Source of the DNA: Phytopythium helicoides
Taxonomy: Eukaryota; Oomycota; Peronosporomycetes; Pythiales; Pythiaceae
Assembly (NCBI GenBank): GCA_024867545.1
Contig: JANFNE010000007.1
Span: 1,364,001-1,428,000 of the forward strand
Direction: 5' to 3'
DNA length: 64,000 nt
Shown here in pieces: positions 43,901-53,713 of this stretch (its first letter is position 1; every line of letters starts with the position of its first letter). The translations under genes and the position numbers were made by a program. The notes under the pieces are model-generated. The model saw nothing but the letters and a program-made list of their open reading frames with translations, ran no database searches and was not told the DNA's origin.

Positions 43901-45065
43901 TTTGATCTTCCAGTTGATCAGTTAAAGAACGGTAGATATCGGACTGTCGAAACGCTTCCGCGAAGCCACTTGCGTAGCGAGGGGGAGCCAATAGTGAGCG
44001 CTCATAAACAACTTGCTGTGGAGTACCAAGGTCCAGCAAAAAGTCGGCAATGTCTCGGTCAGGCGGACACTCCAATCCCAAGCGCTGGAAATACTCCCCA
44101 ACTTGTCCACATGGTCCGTAGTACATGACCTCGCCGTCGTGCAATAGGATGACATCGTCGAAGAGATCGAACACATCGGGTGGCGGCTGCAGCAGCGAGA
44201 TTATTACGGTCTTGCCGAATTGCTTCGCCATCGAGCGTTGCGTACTGACAATGTCAAATGTCGCCGCACTGTCGAGTCCCGTGCTGATCTCGTCCATAAA
44301 GACGGCTTGACGTAAGCCGATCTCCATCTCGCCGGTGGTCACACGCTTCTTCTCGCCGCCTGATACTCCACGGACCATACCGTCGCCAACGATCGTATTC
44401 CAACAGTTCTGAAGCCCAAGTTGCTTCATAACAACCTCAGGAGAACGCTCGAGGAAGTAATGTGCGCTGCTCCGTGCTTGATGATCCTCTTCTTGATCAC
44501 TTCGCTTCATCATATCATTGCCGTTGCCGACGTCAGTAAAAGCATGAGCAAACGCGAGGGTCTCCTGCACAGTGAGCAGCGGGAAATGTTGGTCTCGCTG
44601 TGGCACGTATGCTGTTAGCTGCGGCAGCCGCTTGGCGAGCGACTGCAGCGGCTGTCCGTTGTACGTGAGCTCATCAGCTTCGAATCGGAGATTTCTGTCT
44701 TCTCGCAATCGCCCACTCAGCGCCTTGAGAAGCGTTGACTTGCCCGATCCTGGCTGACCGAGCACGAGCGTCATTGTCCCAGGTCGCAATACGCCACTCA
44801 CTCCCTTCAGGATCTCCAGGTGCTCCATCTTGGTTGTCGGCAAGAGATTTGCAGCAGCATTCTTGACGACATTCCAGACAGTCGGTAGCTCTGGACGGCT
44901 GTCCAGGTGCTGTGGTTGTTGCGGAGACTTGGGGACCTTAGCAGTGACGGAGAGGTTGGAGAACCGAATCTCCACGCGAGAATCCCCTTGGCTGAGCGCC
45001 TCCAGTTTGACCGTCGAAGACGTCTGAAGACTGTTGTCCGCGAGCGAGTCGTTGGTTTGCTTCAT
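40971..45065 (-). CDS. Full-size PDR (ABCG) transporter
   Basis: I choose the ATG at 45065 (MKQTNDSLADNS); 40 further in-frame codons upstream look non-conserved. The 1,364-residue intronless protein has the reverse PDR order NBD1-TMD1-NBD2-TMD2. NBD1 shows GQPGSGKST (Walker A), VSGGEKKRV (signature) and VFMDEISTGLD (Walker B). NBD2 shows GSSGAGKTT, a degenerate signature (SMEQMKRLT) and LFLDEPTSGLD. Each TMD has about six helices, and a cysteine-containing extracellular loop precedes the last. PDR pumps export drugs, host defence compounds and lipids at the plasma membrane. Substrate unknown. Confidence 0.93.
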   Translation of the reverse strand: MKQTNDSLADNSLQTSSTVKLEALSQGDSRVEIRFSNLSVTAKVPKSPQQPQHLDSRPELPTVWNVVKNAAANLLPTTKMEHLEILKGVSGVLRPGTMTLVLGQPGSGKSTLLKALSGRLREDRNLRFEADELTYNGQPLQSLAKRLPQLTAYVPQRDQHFPLLTVQETLAFAHAFTDVGNGNDMMKRSDQEEDHQARSSAHYFLERSPEVVMKQLGLQNCWNTIVGDGMVRGVSGGEKKRVTTGEMEIGLRQAVFMDEISTGLDSAATFDIVSTQRSMAKQFGKTVIISLLQPPPDVFDLFDDVILLHDGEVMYYGPCGQVGEYFQRLGLECPPDRDIADFLLDLGTPQQVVYERSLLAPPRYASGFAEAFRQSDIYRSLTDQLEDQTSVDPRLLADVRSVPQFQQSAWVNTLTLVRRQLLLTVRDSMTLRSRIILVLIAAIVCGTDFMNAKPSNASVTLGLLFISVMFPLFEQTSQLATFITMREIFYKQRAANFFQTSAYIFSTFISQIPLALPESCVFGAFLYWISGLEASASTFILYELIIFLTVIAAVFIFFFVTAISPNIYIANPLTLGTLQIVFVFSGFVVTRSQIPDYLVWLYWINPIAWAFRALAITQYRSDTLDVCVYEGIDYCSQFNKTMGEYYLSTYDIPTDKGWVVYGIVFLLVVTFIFMVLSYFALEYKRYDSDFGAKRAPVADHTHDTSHYLLATPNNASRTRQGSHTNFQDNAVKIEVSGHEKPVFEPVTLAFKDLWYSVPNPHMPKESINLLKGVNGFARPGTITALMGSSGAGKTTLIDVIAGRKNTGRVRGKILLNGHEATDLSIRRCTGYCEQMDIHSETATFREALTFSAFLRQGSNVTAEAKLASVDECLDLLGLRNIANQMVRGSSMEQMKRLTIGVELAAQPSVLFLDEPTSGLDARFAKLIVDGIRKVADSGRTVVCTIHQPSYQVFSAFDNLLLLKRGGETVYFGELGDNCKTLISYFEAIPGVPQLVEGQNPAAWMLECIGAGVNIEASTTDAIDFPKLFSESTLKSQMDAYLEQEGVGIPSTSLLVPTFSSKRAASSMTQLQYLLQRFMGMYWRSPAHTLTIFGVALGSLVLLGLSSLKLSTTTYQGICSGLGLIFVSFQFQGFVSFNSSIAFVIQDRAAFYRERSAQTYNSLWYFVAGTLIEIPYVFFKGLIISGLLFLFMDFTGVAKFVLFWLATSLSILADVYTGHLLAIALPNIVTAALTGSVVATIFFLFVGFNPPGNDIPSGYQWLYTITPHRYAFAILGALVYADCSTTPVLDVGTGAYANVGPEPGCQPLEDTPVSIGHVTVKQLVEDVFNLQHDEIAQNFGALVLYIVVVRVLAMLALRFVNHQKR

Positions 45066-45936
45066 TGTCGATTGTGGTCCTGAGTGCAGGTGAAGTCGGT
45101 AGCCCCGCTGGCACTCAAGCGCAGCGTGTTGCGTTCGAGACCGCAAATTGCAAAGTGGTGAAGTGTTAGGCGACCGATCAAGCACTAGCTAAGGAGGTTG
45201 TCAAGCCGAGTGAGCAGCCCATGCCGATAGAATAGTATTACGGGACGTTTTTACTAAAGCGTTCTGTAAGGCGAGCTGCATCAACACGACTTATTCGTGA
45301 ACATTTGTGCTGGTTCGCGTCAACAAGCGTGTTGACGGGAGTTAGAGACGAGGCATGTTCGTCTGAATGCGGGGCAAATGATCACGCTCATACCCTTGTT
45401 GATGGGATTTTACGATGCCAAGACGAGTCAATGACGACTGGGTGGTGGCGAACGAACCATTCCAATGAGATTGCCTTGGGAGTCGACGTGGTGATGCAAG
45501 TAGTCAATTCGTCGAGGATCACGAACAAGGATGCGGTCTTCCAATGCGACACGGCCAGCTCTTTCCTGACGAAGCCATGATGTGATCGGAGTGTTGGAGG
45601 TGCTTCAAGCGATATGCATGTCTTTCAGGCGTACAACGAAGCTTTCTGTCCATTTATTCATGAGCAGTTCGATTACGGAATGAAGCTGGATCCCGCAATA
45701 CACTTTCGTGCCTCGCTACGAAAGCCGTTGCTGATTGAAACAAAACATTTTTGCAGATCATGACGAGAGTGGCGAGTGAATGAGTGTCTGCAGGGTCAAG
45801 CATTGTGAGTGCTGGTTGGACTGGAGGGCTGACAAAAGCTTTTGACAACTCTCCTGTCCGTTAGCATTCCAATGTCGGCACACGTCACAAATGGATTACA
45901 TGGTAGCAGCGCGCGTTAGTTCCGCTTTATGCTGGC
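45066..45936. other. Intergenic region
   Basis: PDR promoter side. A plus-strand open frame at 45305-45580 lacks recognisable features. A small inverted repeat, CGTCAACA-AGCG-TGTTGACG, lies near 45317-45336. No supported gene. Confidence 0.35.
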
Positions 45937-47088
45937 ATGAAGGTGCATCAACTGATTCTGTTAGTAAGGGTAGCCAAAGGTCTCAACAAAGTGTTTGCGA
46001 ATCATCTAGATGAAGTCCGAGAACTCCTGGGCAACGCGAAGAGCGTGTTTGCGAACTTGAAGGAAGAAGTGAAGGCAGTGGTGCAACTGCAGGAGAGCAA
46101 GGAAGGCAAAAGGCGGGCGAGAATCTGATGAGGCTGGTGGGGGATGCGGAAGACATTTTTCGATATGAGTAGAAGCAAATGAATGGTGCTATATGGGTGG
46201 TCATAGGAAAAGTTATTCGACAAGTGAGGCTGAGGTGGATGGCGAATGCGATTGTGGAGGTGACCAAGCGGCTCCCAACTATATCGAGAAATTTGTTCAT
46301 TCGACTGCAATCAAATCGAGGTTTATCACGGCAAACGTGGAGATTCTTGATGATACTCGCTCGATACTGACCAGCGGTGCATGCAGCGACCTGAGCCTCA
46401 ACTTATTTGCATTGATGGACGGTGCGCCGTCACTGACACATGTTGCAAAACCATCCTGATTATGTTTGACCGGTGGTTGTTGCTACCTGCTGCGAGCCGA
46501 GCACGAGCTCGACGAACTTGACCCGCGATAGCACACGACGCCCTCCACCCTCGTAAAAGCGAATGGAACAGCTCCGAACTGTGATAACTGAGCTGGAAGC
46601 AGAGTTTCGCCGGATCCAATTACAGCCGATTCCTTTACGCCAGATCGAAATTGCAATCCAATTAGGCGAGAACTGGATCATTGGTCTCCACTAGGATAAT
46701 TCCACTCCAGAGACGCTTGCAACTATCATGGTAGAACAATGAATTGAATCGTCAATGTGCGCCCACGCGATTTTGTCTGAAGCATTTGGATGTGAATGCA
46801 GCTTGCTGCTACGAGCTGGAAATGTAGTAGGAGAGCAAAGCTGAAAGGTTTTCCTTCACGTCCACTTATGTCGAAGCAAGACCAGTAGTTGACCAAGGAG
46901 AATGGATTCGGGACCTACCACTTCGCGAGCAGCTAGGAGAACTCTACGAGCTACTCGAACCGCTAGAAAGGATATTTGTGCGTGACGAGTCTCATATGGA
47001 GCTCACTAACAGCCGAACTATTGACCCCCTTCACCTCTTCGTTAATCTCCGGGAAGCTGTGCAGCTGACTACTGCAAGGTACGAATAA
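45937..47088 (+). pseudogene. Decayed gene encoding an alpha-helical protein
   Basis: At least four separated pieces on the plus strand, in different frames, look like helical or coiled-coil coding DNA: RVAKGLNKVFANHLDEVREL (from 45973), NYIEKFVHSTAIKSRFITAN (near 46280), EQLRTVITELEAEFRRIQLQ (46562-46693) and REQLGELYELLEPLERIFVR (about 46906-47088). Stops and frame changes separate them. The last piece faintly recalls the helical tail of the ankyrin-kinase (IYELLWTRLGQLTTAR). Probably a dead member of that or another helical family. Confidence 0.35.
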
Positions 47089-47268
47089 TTCGATAAGATC
47101 ATTCGCACGTTTGTGAATCGGGTGCCAGATGCAACACCGGGTCTTAAGATACCAAGATGATTGCACGTGGCTGCTCTTTGAGATATCTGAACGCTGTTGT
47201 TGTTGTCTTAATGCTCCCATGAAGTGGAGTTATAATTTATTGATGTCATTTTGTATCTACTCGCTGGC

Positions 47269-47697
47269 TCATTCATCTTCCTCGATGGCGTCCAGCGGGT
47301 TCCAGGATGCGCGTTGCTTCTGGGTCATGTCCCTGGAGAAGGGCACACGCTTGCCCGAGACGCAGACGCGCGAGACGCCGACGTACTCGCTCGGAATCAC
47401 GACAAGCTCGACGCTCTTGCCTCCGCACGTGCACTTGGGTCCCTTGCCGAGAATCTTGCGCCATAGGCTGCGCTTGGGGCTGGCTTCGCCCTCCGGTGTC
47501 TCGACAGCCCCGTAGGCCGCGCGCTTGGCTTGCGTGGGGCTCTGCGGGCCGCTGCGCTGCTGCTTCCGCTTGGCCTTGGCCTCCTCAAAGGCTCGGGCTC
47601 CGCACGTGCAGATGGACACCGTCTTGGGCTTGTTCTTCTCCTCGAGCTCCTGCGCGGCCACCATGGTGGAGACGTGACCAATCATGGGTCCCATCAT
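47269..47697 (-). CDS. Small protein with two CxCG motifs, unknown function
   Basis: An ATG at 47697 opens a 142-residue frame. Two cysteine motifs, ICTCGAR near residue 31 and KCTCGGK near residue 93, could together bind a metal. A basic linker (KAKRKQQRSG) separates them, and the C-terminus is acidic (DAIEEDE). It has no signal peptide after MMGPMIGHVSTMVAAQ and no membrane span. Not a family I recognise. A plus-strand gene may start only 24 bases away in the opposite direction. Confidence 0.6.
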   Translation of the reverse strand: MMGPMIGHVSTMVAAQELEEKNKPKTVSICTCGARAFEEAKAKRKQQRSGPQSPTQAKRAAYGAVETPEGEASPKRSLWRKILGKGPKCTCGGKSVELVVIPSEYVGVSRVCVSGKRVPFSRDMTQKQRASWNPLDAIEEDE

Positions 47698-47720
47698 GGC
47701 TGCTGTCTGGCTGCTGCTCG

Positions 47721-48119
47721 ATGTGCTTGCTGGCTGGCGAATTGCAAAGTGAGCGGGCGATCGAGGCCGCAGCAGGGCGACTGGCCACCCCCCGAGACTT
47801 GGAGCTGGCTGCCACTGGCTGGCACGTGTCTACTTTACCACCGCCACGTGCCGAGGAGATGCTGCCCTTGCACCGTACACGCATTCCGCCGCGGGTCGAG
47901 TGGTCGTGCGGCTGGCGTCTGGAGGAGCTCGGTCTTTGCGCGAACACCGCCACCACGCACCTCTACGCACGGTACGAAGCTCATACAGAGCTCGAGAGGC
48001 TTGCGGGCCCCGTCATCGTGTCCGATGACGCCCGGGAGACAGACCACTGGTGGAGGTTGAAGCGCGGGACACACTCATCCGCCTTGATGGCCATGAATGC
48101 TGGTCAGAAAAAGCCCTGA
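47721..48119 (+). CDS. Hypothetical protein, divergent from the CxCG gene
   Basis: A 132-residue ATG-started frame with protein-like composition (RVEWSCGWRLEELGLCANTA, then TTHLYARYEAHTELERL). The start codon is 24 bases from that of the minus-strand neighbour, too close for ordinary separate promoters, so the true start may lie elsewhere or the frame may be fortuitous. No domain recognised. Confidence 0.35.
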   Translation: MCLLAGELQSERAIEAAAGRLATPRDLELAATGWHVSTLPPPRAEEMLPLHRTRIPPRVEWSCGWRLEELGLCANTATTHLYARYEAHTELERLAGPVIVSDDARETDHWWRLKRGTHSSALMAMNAGQKKP

Positions 48120-49751
48120 GTGACTGTCGCAAGTTGCCTTTTTGGGTGCGTGTGATTGGCTGATAGCGGAAATGGAGCGACGGGATTGGACGAAAAGATG
48201 CCTGGACCGCGCGGAACTTTCGCCACGCGTGACAAGCGGAGCTGCTGGCATTGTACGGTACGCTGGAAAAAAAATCGACTAATCGCGCGCTTTGCTTGGT
48301 GGCGGCTGGATTTTCAGATATGAGGTCCTGCCTCACGTGGTGCTGCACGCAACACTCATACTGCTCGTGTCGCTGGATTTCGAGGCTTGGTGGTTGACTC
48401 ACGAGACTGCATCGGCACACTCAACAGGAGCGTCGGATTTGATGATCTTCCCGGACACCAAATCTGCGCTGGCTTTGAGTTTGTGAGACCCTGCCTGCCT
48501 GCCTCACGATGCGTACGCACGCAACACGCAACACTCAACACACATCGGCCAGGTGAGCAGTTGCAGCGCCGGATCCGGAGGATCTGCGACTCGCAAGGTC
48601 TCCTTGTACACCAATCACGGCCCCGACACCGGCAAAAAAGGTCGGCCGGTTGCAAGCGCTCGCGCCGGTCCGGTCAGGTTTCCACTGTTGAGATGCAGGT
48701 TGAATCTCGGCGCAACGTCTATTGCAGCGGGGCTGAATTGACTGGTCGCAGGCACAAAAAACTTCACACTTCAAACGCAAAGGAGACGCGGCGCCGACCA
48801 GTCATCCGTCGCCTAGACGATCACCCATGCGCCAGTCGAAAGTCGCGCCACGCACGTCAAGTCGGTCATTCGCTTTGGTAGGTACAAAACGGCCGTATCC
48901 TTTGTGGCCTTGAAGCCAACGTGGAGGAGTCCAGATCTCCTTGGCTACAGGTCTGGTTGTCAACTGCATTCGTAGTTGAGTCCGAGATGGATGTAGTCAA
49001 ACATTTTTCTGACCCAGCACCTCCACCTCGAAAACGCCTCCAGGTTTGCAATGCTCTGCCATGTCGAAAAAGCTTACAAAAGCAAGAGTGCCAGATCCTA
49101 GCAGCATAGTCCCGCCTCGTGAAACGCAGCGTGGTCAGCGTCTCGGCAGCACGCGGATGTCATCAAGACGGGGAGAGACGAACCACGATAGAAAGACGCT
49201 TCGTTCCATAAGCGCTTGGTGGAATGCAAGGTCTCCAACACAATATCGAACAGCTAGTGGCCAGCATTGGCATCGGGCAACAACCTCAGGGCATCAAAGT
49301 CGATTGCAGCTCCAAGCTGAAGCGGTCGGAGCCCCTTGGTTCCCATCATCGTAACTTCCGACATAAACACACGAACCGCAAGCGCAAGTCTTTGCATGCC
49401 ACGAATGCTGCTCATTGGGATAGAGTGTCTTGACCCACCAACGAACCAAGCGTCATGAAGACCGCCTAGATGGCACAAAGCAGCAATTGACTGGCCGAGC
49501 AATCCGCAATATTCGACGCCCAGGATTTCTTGCTCGAGTCAAGGATTTACAAGATGGAGTCCAAGCGGCCGTGCTTCCCGGCCATGCTTTCAGCCTTCAG
49601 CGGTCGAGTCAGCGGCAGATCTGATCGGCCACGAAGGATGTCAGGCGTGACGAGTCCAAGTCAAAGTAGCCATCCGCTTTCGTCTCGGAGATCTGTTGGT
49701 GGGAAGTTTGCAGCATCAGCATCAGCAACAGCATGAGCAACAGCAATAATG

Positions 49752-49841
<90 letters not shown>

Positions 49842-50183
49842 CCAGTCCTGCAACGCTTTGTGTATTTTGGTGTTGAAGCTCGTTCCGCACCTGTTAATCC
49901 GGTCCCCAAACCTGTGCAGGTCAATCTGTGACATTCCCTTTCCAAATCGCGGCGTCGTTAAGTAATCAATTCCCACAGGTCAAATCCTCAAGAAAATCAA
50001 AAAAATCCCCACCAACTATCTCTCCCATATCACCTTCCGCAGTGGTTTCCCCTGGCACCATCATTCCCGCCGCCTTTCTCCGGTTTTCTTCCGCCCTAAA
50101 GTCGCCATTCCCATAGTGTTCTTCATAGTAAAATCCTCCCCCTACAAGCAGCAAGCAAGCAAGCCAGCCCAACGACGACCGCC
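48120..50183. other. Gene-poor region with possible decayed ORFs and a microsatellite
   Basis: No intact gene in two kilobases. Between about 48930 and 49735 the plus strand has protein-like runs in alternating frames (MDVVKHFSDPAPPPRKRLQV; MSKKLTKARVPDPSSIVPP; MQGLQHNIEQLVASIGIGQQ), suggesting a degraded gene. The compound trinucleotide repeat at 49753-49845 is listed separately. The last 200 bases are the 5' flank of the PB1 gene. Confidence 0.35.
49753..49845 (+). repeat. Compound microsatellite (CAA)16(CAG)13
   Basis: Sixteen CAA units (49753-49800) run directly into thirteen CAG units (49801-49839), then CAC CAG. Both units encode Gln in one plus frame. Upstream in that frame lies QHQHQQQHEQQQ followed by adjacent TAA and TGA stops at 49747-49752. 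It is therefore either non-coding or a dead poly-Gln tract. Confidence 0.9.
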
Positions 50184-51095
50184 ATGGCGACGCAGGTGGC
50201 GCTCAAGATGAGCTACAACGGCGACATCCACCGCGCGCGCGTGGACCTGCGCGCGTTCGCGTTCGCGGACCTCGCGCAGCTGATGGGCGCGACCTTCCGG
50301 CTGGCGCCAGGCGCGTTCGTGATCCAGTACGTGGACCCCGAGGGCGACCGCGTGAACGTGGCGTCGGACGCCGACTTTGCCGAGGCCTGCCGCGTGTTCC
50401 TGGGCGCCACGAGCGGCGCCGAGCTGCACACGCGCAGCCTCAAGTTCGAGGCGCTCACGCGGCGCCAGCTCGAGTTCCACGAGCAGGTGGCCGACCCGCT
50501 CGTCGCCTCGCTGCAGCAGCTCATCGACGCGCTGCAGACCACGGTCGACAAGGTCAAGCGCGACGGCGTCGGCATCGCCAGCGACGTGCACGAGGCCGTG
50601 CTCGACGCCAAGAAGTCCATCCAGGAGCTGCCTGTCGACCACGTGCTGCACGAGACCACCGAGAGCGTCAAGACGGCGTCCACCGGCTTCTCGAGCTTTG
50701 CCAGCGGACTCGTCGGAGAGATCAAGCGCTTCATCCCGGAGAAGAAGCCCGCGGCAGAGCCAGCTGCGGCCCCCGCGGCTCCAGAGCCGCCTGCACAGGT
50801 CGTTCCGGAGCCAGAGGTCGCTGTCCCCGTCGCCGCCCCCGTTGAGGTCCCGCCGCCGGCTCCTGTTGAGCCCGTGGTGGCCCAGGAGACGGCAGTCGAG
50901 GTCGCGGAGCCCGCGCCAGCGGCTCCAGCGGCTCCGGGTGTTGCGTTCTCGGATGCCGAAGTCAAGTGGGCCGAGGAGCTGTCAGTCGTGCGCAACATCA
51001 TCCCCGACGTGGACGTGGCGCGCGTCATTGACATGCTGGAGAAGAGCGACGGCAACATCCAGGTTGTCATGAACGTGCTCATGGAGGAGAGCTGA
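50184..51095 (+). CDS. PB1-UBA protein, p62/NBR1-like adaptor
   Basis: A 303-residue intronless frame. Residues 5-90 form a PB1 domain (KMSYNGDIHRARVDLRAFAF, then FVIQYVDPEGDRVNVASDAD with an acidic OPCA-like stretch). A helical linker contains amphipathic heptads. A Pro/Ala/Val/Glu-rich disordered region follows, and residues 265-303 make a UBA/CUE-type three-helix module (VVRNIIPDVDVARVIDMLEK). PB1 plus UBA is the scheme of autophagy cargo receptors such as p62 and NBR1. The ZZ and NBR1-specific domains are absent and I see no canonical LIR, so the autophagy role is an inference. Confidence 0.8.
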   Translation: MATQVALKMSYNGDIHRARVDLRAFAFADLAQLMGATFRLAPGAFVIQYVDPEGDRVNVASDADFAEACRVFLGATSGAELHTRSLKFEALTRRQLEFHEQVADPLVASLQQLIDALQTTVDKVKRDGVGIASDVHEAVLDAKKSIQELPVDHVLHETTESVKTASTGFSSFASGLVGEIKRFIPEKKPAAEPAAAPAAPEPPAQVVPEPEVAVPVAAPVEVPPPAPVEPVVAQETAVEVAEPAPAAPAAPGVAFSDAEVKWAEELSVVRNIIPDVDVARVIDMLEKSDGNIQVVMNVLMEES

Positions 51096-51351
51096 ACGCG
51101 GGTTGCGGATGCAGATGCCATTGGACGCGGCAGCTCAGCCGGACGACGGTCGATCAGCCCCAGGACGCCAACGGACAGCGCGGGACGCTGATCGATCCAT
51201 CCATTGAGTCGAATCGAGGGGTGTCGCCCAGATTGATTATCGAATAATGCACTTTTTGCTTGCTTTTCCATCAAGGTGACGAGAGCGTGCTCGAGGTGTT
51301 CATTCTAGTGTTAGCAGGCATAGACTCTACTTCAGAAAGGCGTCGCCAAGT
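51096..51351. other. Convergent 3' region
   Basis: Short gap between the PB1-UBA gene and the MFS gene; no features apart from expected 3' UTRs. Confidence 0.4.
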
Positions 51352-53320
51352 TCAATACCGCGAGGACGACTTCTTCCCGTGCGTGCGCTGGTTACCATTC
51401 CGGGCTGTGCGATGTTGATGTTGCCGCACGCTCTGGTACTGCTGCGACCGGTAGCGACCGGAGGGCGGCGTGCTGTCGACGAGACGACCACGACCTGTTG
51501 CGGCCAACGCGGCTCGAGGATCCATGGGCTCGTTCGCAAGCTCCTCGACTCGGTTCTTGACCATCCATAGCAGCATGCCGCCCACGCCAACGAGCGTCAT
51601 GCTGAGCAGGAAAGTGATGACACTGACGGCCACAGCACCCTTCGTTTGCCCACTTTGCCCGCTCATGAAGAAGCCCATGAGCACCGGGATAAAGACCTCG
51701 CCCATGCCACAGCCGAACACGATGAGCGACGAGACACGGCGGATCAGCAGCTCGTTGATGACGCGCGTGAGGCAGTGGATGCTGAGCGTGAACAGCGGCG
51801 CGAGGGCGACGGCGAACAGGGCGGTGCACACTGCGAAGGCGGCAACACCCATCTCGGCGCCGAACAGGATGCCGAAGGAGCTCAGCAGCGTGACAACCGA
51901 TAGGAAGAAGATCGAGTACAGGTTGAGCGCGTGGAACATGAACTTGGAAAAGAACGCGTACGAGGCGGCCAGCGCGCCGTAGAAGAGCGCCATGACAACG
52001 CACTGCCACACAGCGCGATCTTGCTCGGACAACTGTGTCTCGGCTGCATCTGAACCTGTAGAGCTGATCTGTTCTTGTGCTTCGAGGACGTGGCCAATGT
52101 AGTCGTAGAAGAACGCTGCGAGACCGAGCTGGATACCAAATAGGACCGTTGCAAAGATCGTGACGAGAAGGATGATGAAGTTGTTCTTGGCATCGTACGT
52201 GTCCGGGTTGCAATTAGCTGAGTGTCCAATGTGCTTGACGTGCAGGAAGACGCCTCCGACAATGGGGCTGGGAACAGTCGGCACACGGCGCGTTGGGTCT
52301 TCAAACGCGAGGAGAGGCTGGTGCTCGTCGCGGCCGTAGTAGCTGCGAGGACACTGTAGTGACGCGACCATCACCATGGGGATAGCAGTCGCACCTGCCA
52401 GTACGAGGAACGCCCAGTCCAGATCGAGGCCTAGCGACATCAATACAACTGCGCTGACAGCACCAACGAACGTGCCGAGGCCATAGTAGATATTCATCGA
52501 CGTGACAAGGCTGCGTCCGCGCTCAATCTTGTCGCCCGCGATCCACAAACAGCAGCGGTTAAGCCTGCATTCCATGCACACCTATCAGCACTTCTATACC
52601 AGTCATCAAATATCCATCAGGTACGTACGAGATGTTGAGCAGCGCGGTCCAAACTCCCTTGGCGATGAAGTAGATGCCGACGCCGAGGTTCCCTGTGGCA
52701 GCCGCGACAGGCGAAAGACAGGCATACCACCCGCCGCTACATAGCAGCAGCGCGACCACAAGCTGCTTGATGATATTCCGCTCGATGGCGACTCGCAGCA
52801 CGAGCTCGCTCATGAACGACGTGACGAGCGCCGCTCCGCCGTGAGCCGCAAAGATCGGTCCAAAGCCGTACACCGGCGCGTCCAGCTGGGACTTTTCCCT
52901 CGCGAGCGCCGAGAAGAAGACGAGCGCGGGGCCGAGCAGCCCCATGAAAGCTCCCTGGATCACGTAGATGGCCTTGTACGCCACCAGCTGCAGCCTGAAC
53001 TCGTCTTCCTCGTCCAGCTCGTCGGCAACGGGGATCCCGGCGCCGGTGGTCACGAGCGTCGCAGTCGCGCCGGACCCCGCCGCAGCCACCGAACTGGACG
53101 CGTAGGAGGCGGAGATGCCGCCCTGCAGCGCTGCATTTCCCCTCAGCAGCGCCGACGACTCGAAAAACTGCGCGCTGTTGCTGTTGGCGGCCGCGTGCGC
53201 GCGCGCCAGGCTGCTCACGTCCGCGTAGTAGTTTCCGGCGATTGCGGAGGCTCCAGGAGGCCCCCGGCGCTGCGGATTGCGCGCGCCGGCGGCGTGGGAC
53301 GCGCCCAGACGGCTGGGCAT
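51352..53320 (-). CDS. Major facilitator transporter, MFSD4/NaGLT1-like (2 exons)
   Basis: Exons are 53320-52629 and 52564-51352. The 64-base intron is GT..AG and the join gives TALLNISLNRCCLWIAGDKI (634 residues). After about 110 disordered residues there are twelve predicted helices in two halves, separated by a loop near residues 295-345. The sequence LNRCCLWIAGDKIERGRSLV followed by NIYYGLGTFVGAV resembles the helix 4-5 region of MFSD4/sodium-dependent glucose transporter 1-type proteins. The C-terminus is a disordered basic tail. Substrate not predictable; sugars by family analogy. Divergent from the methyltransferase gene, starts 393 bases apart. Confidence 0.8.
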
Positions 53321-53713
53321 GCGCTGGCGACGCGCGGAGGGCGGCGGAGCGCGCTACGAGCGGCGGCAGGCGGCGCGATCGGCCGCTTGGGGCGCTTGGC
53401 GATTGAGGGCGTAGCTTTCTCTGCCGGTTTCTTCAAAGGTGGCGGAAGACGCGATGGGATTGGTTGAAAAAGGAGATGAATCAGGAGGTGGTGATTGGAG
53501 GAAAAATGGGAGAGTTTTGACCAATGAGTATGTATTGGAGGACCCGACCAACGACCGGTGGTGTGCGCCACAGAAAAGCGGGTCCGACGTATCGCAACCG
53601 CTCGACGTGTGCCATTCGTCGCCACGCACTTGGCCACCCAACCTCCTCTCTTCGGTCTCAATTGCAGGCAGGCGCCCGAGACATTTGACCAAGCTCAGCA
53701 CCAGTCGATTGGG
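53321..53713. promoter_or_regulatory. Divergent promoter region (MFS / methyltransferase copy 1)
   Basis: 393 bases separate the two opposite ATGs. CCAAT-type motifs occur (ATTGG at about 53459 and 53494; CCAAT near 53521). No clear initiator. Confidence 0.35.

Noticed and set aside
47307..47720. N-terminal extension of the hypothetical gene at 47721
   Set aside because: This part is antisense to the CxCG protein and Arg/Ser/Trp-rich, so the ORF was trimmed to the first ATG beyond it.
48387..48881. 164-residue plus-strand ORF
   Set aside because: It starts at TTG, is Arg/Cys-rich without any motif, and shows no splice or promoter support.
49609..49976. Poly-Leu, poly-Cys and poly-Ala/Val frames on the minus strand
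   Set aside because: They are translations of the CAA/CAG microsatellite in different frames, not proteins.
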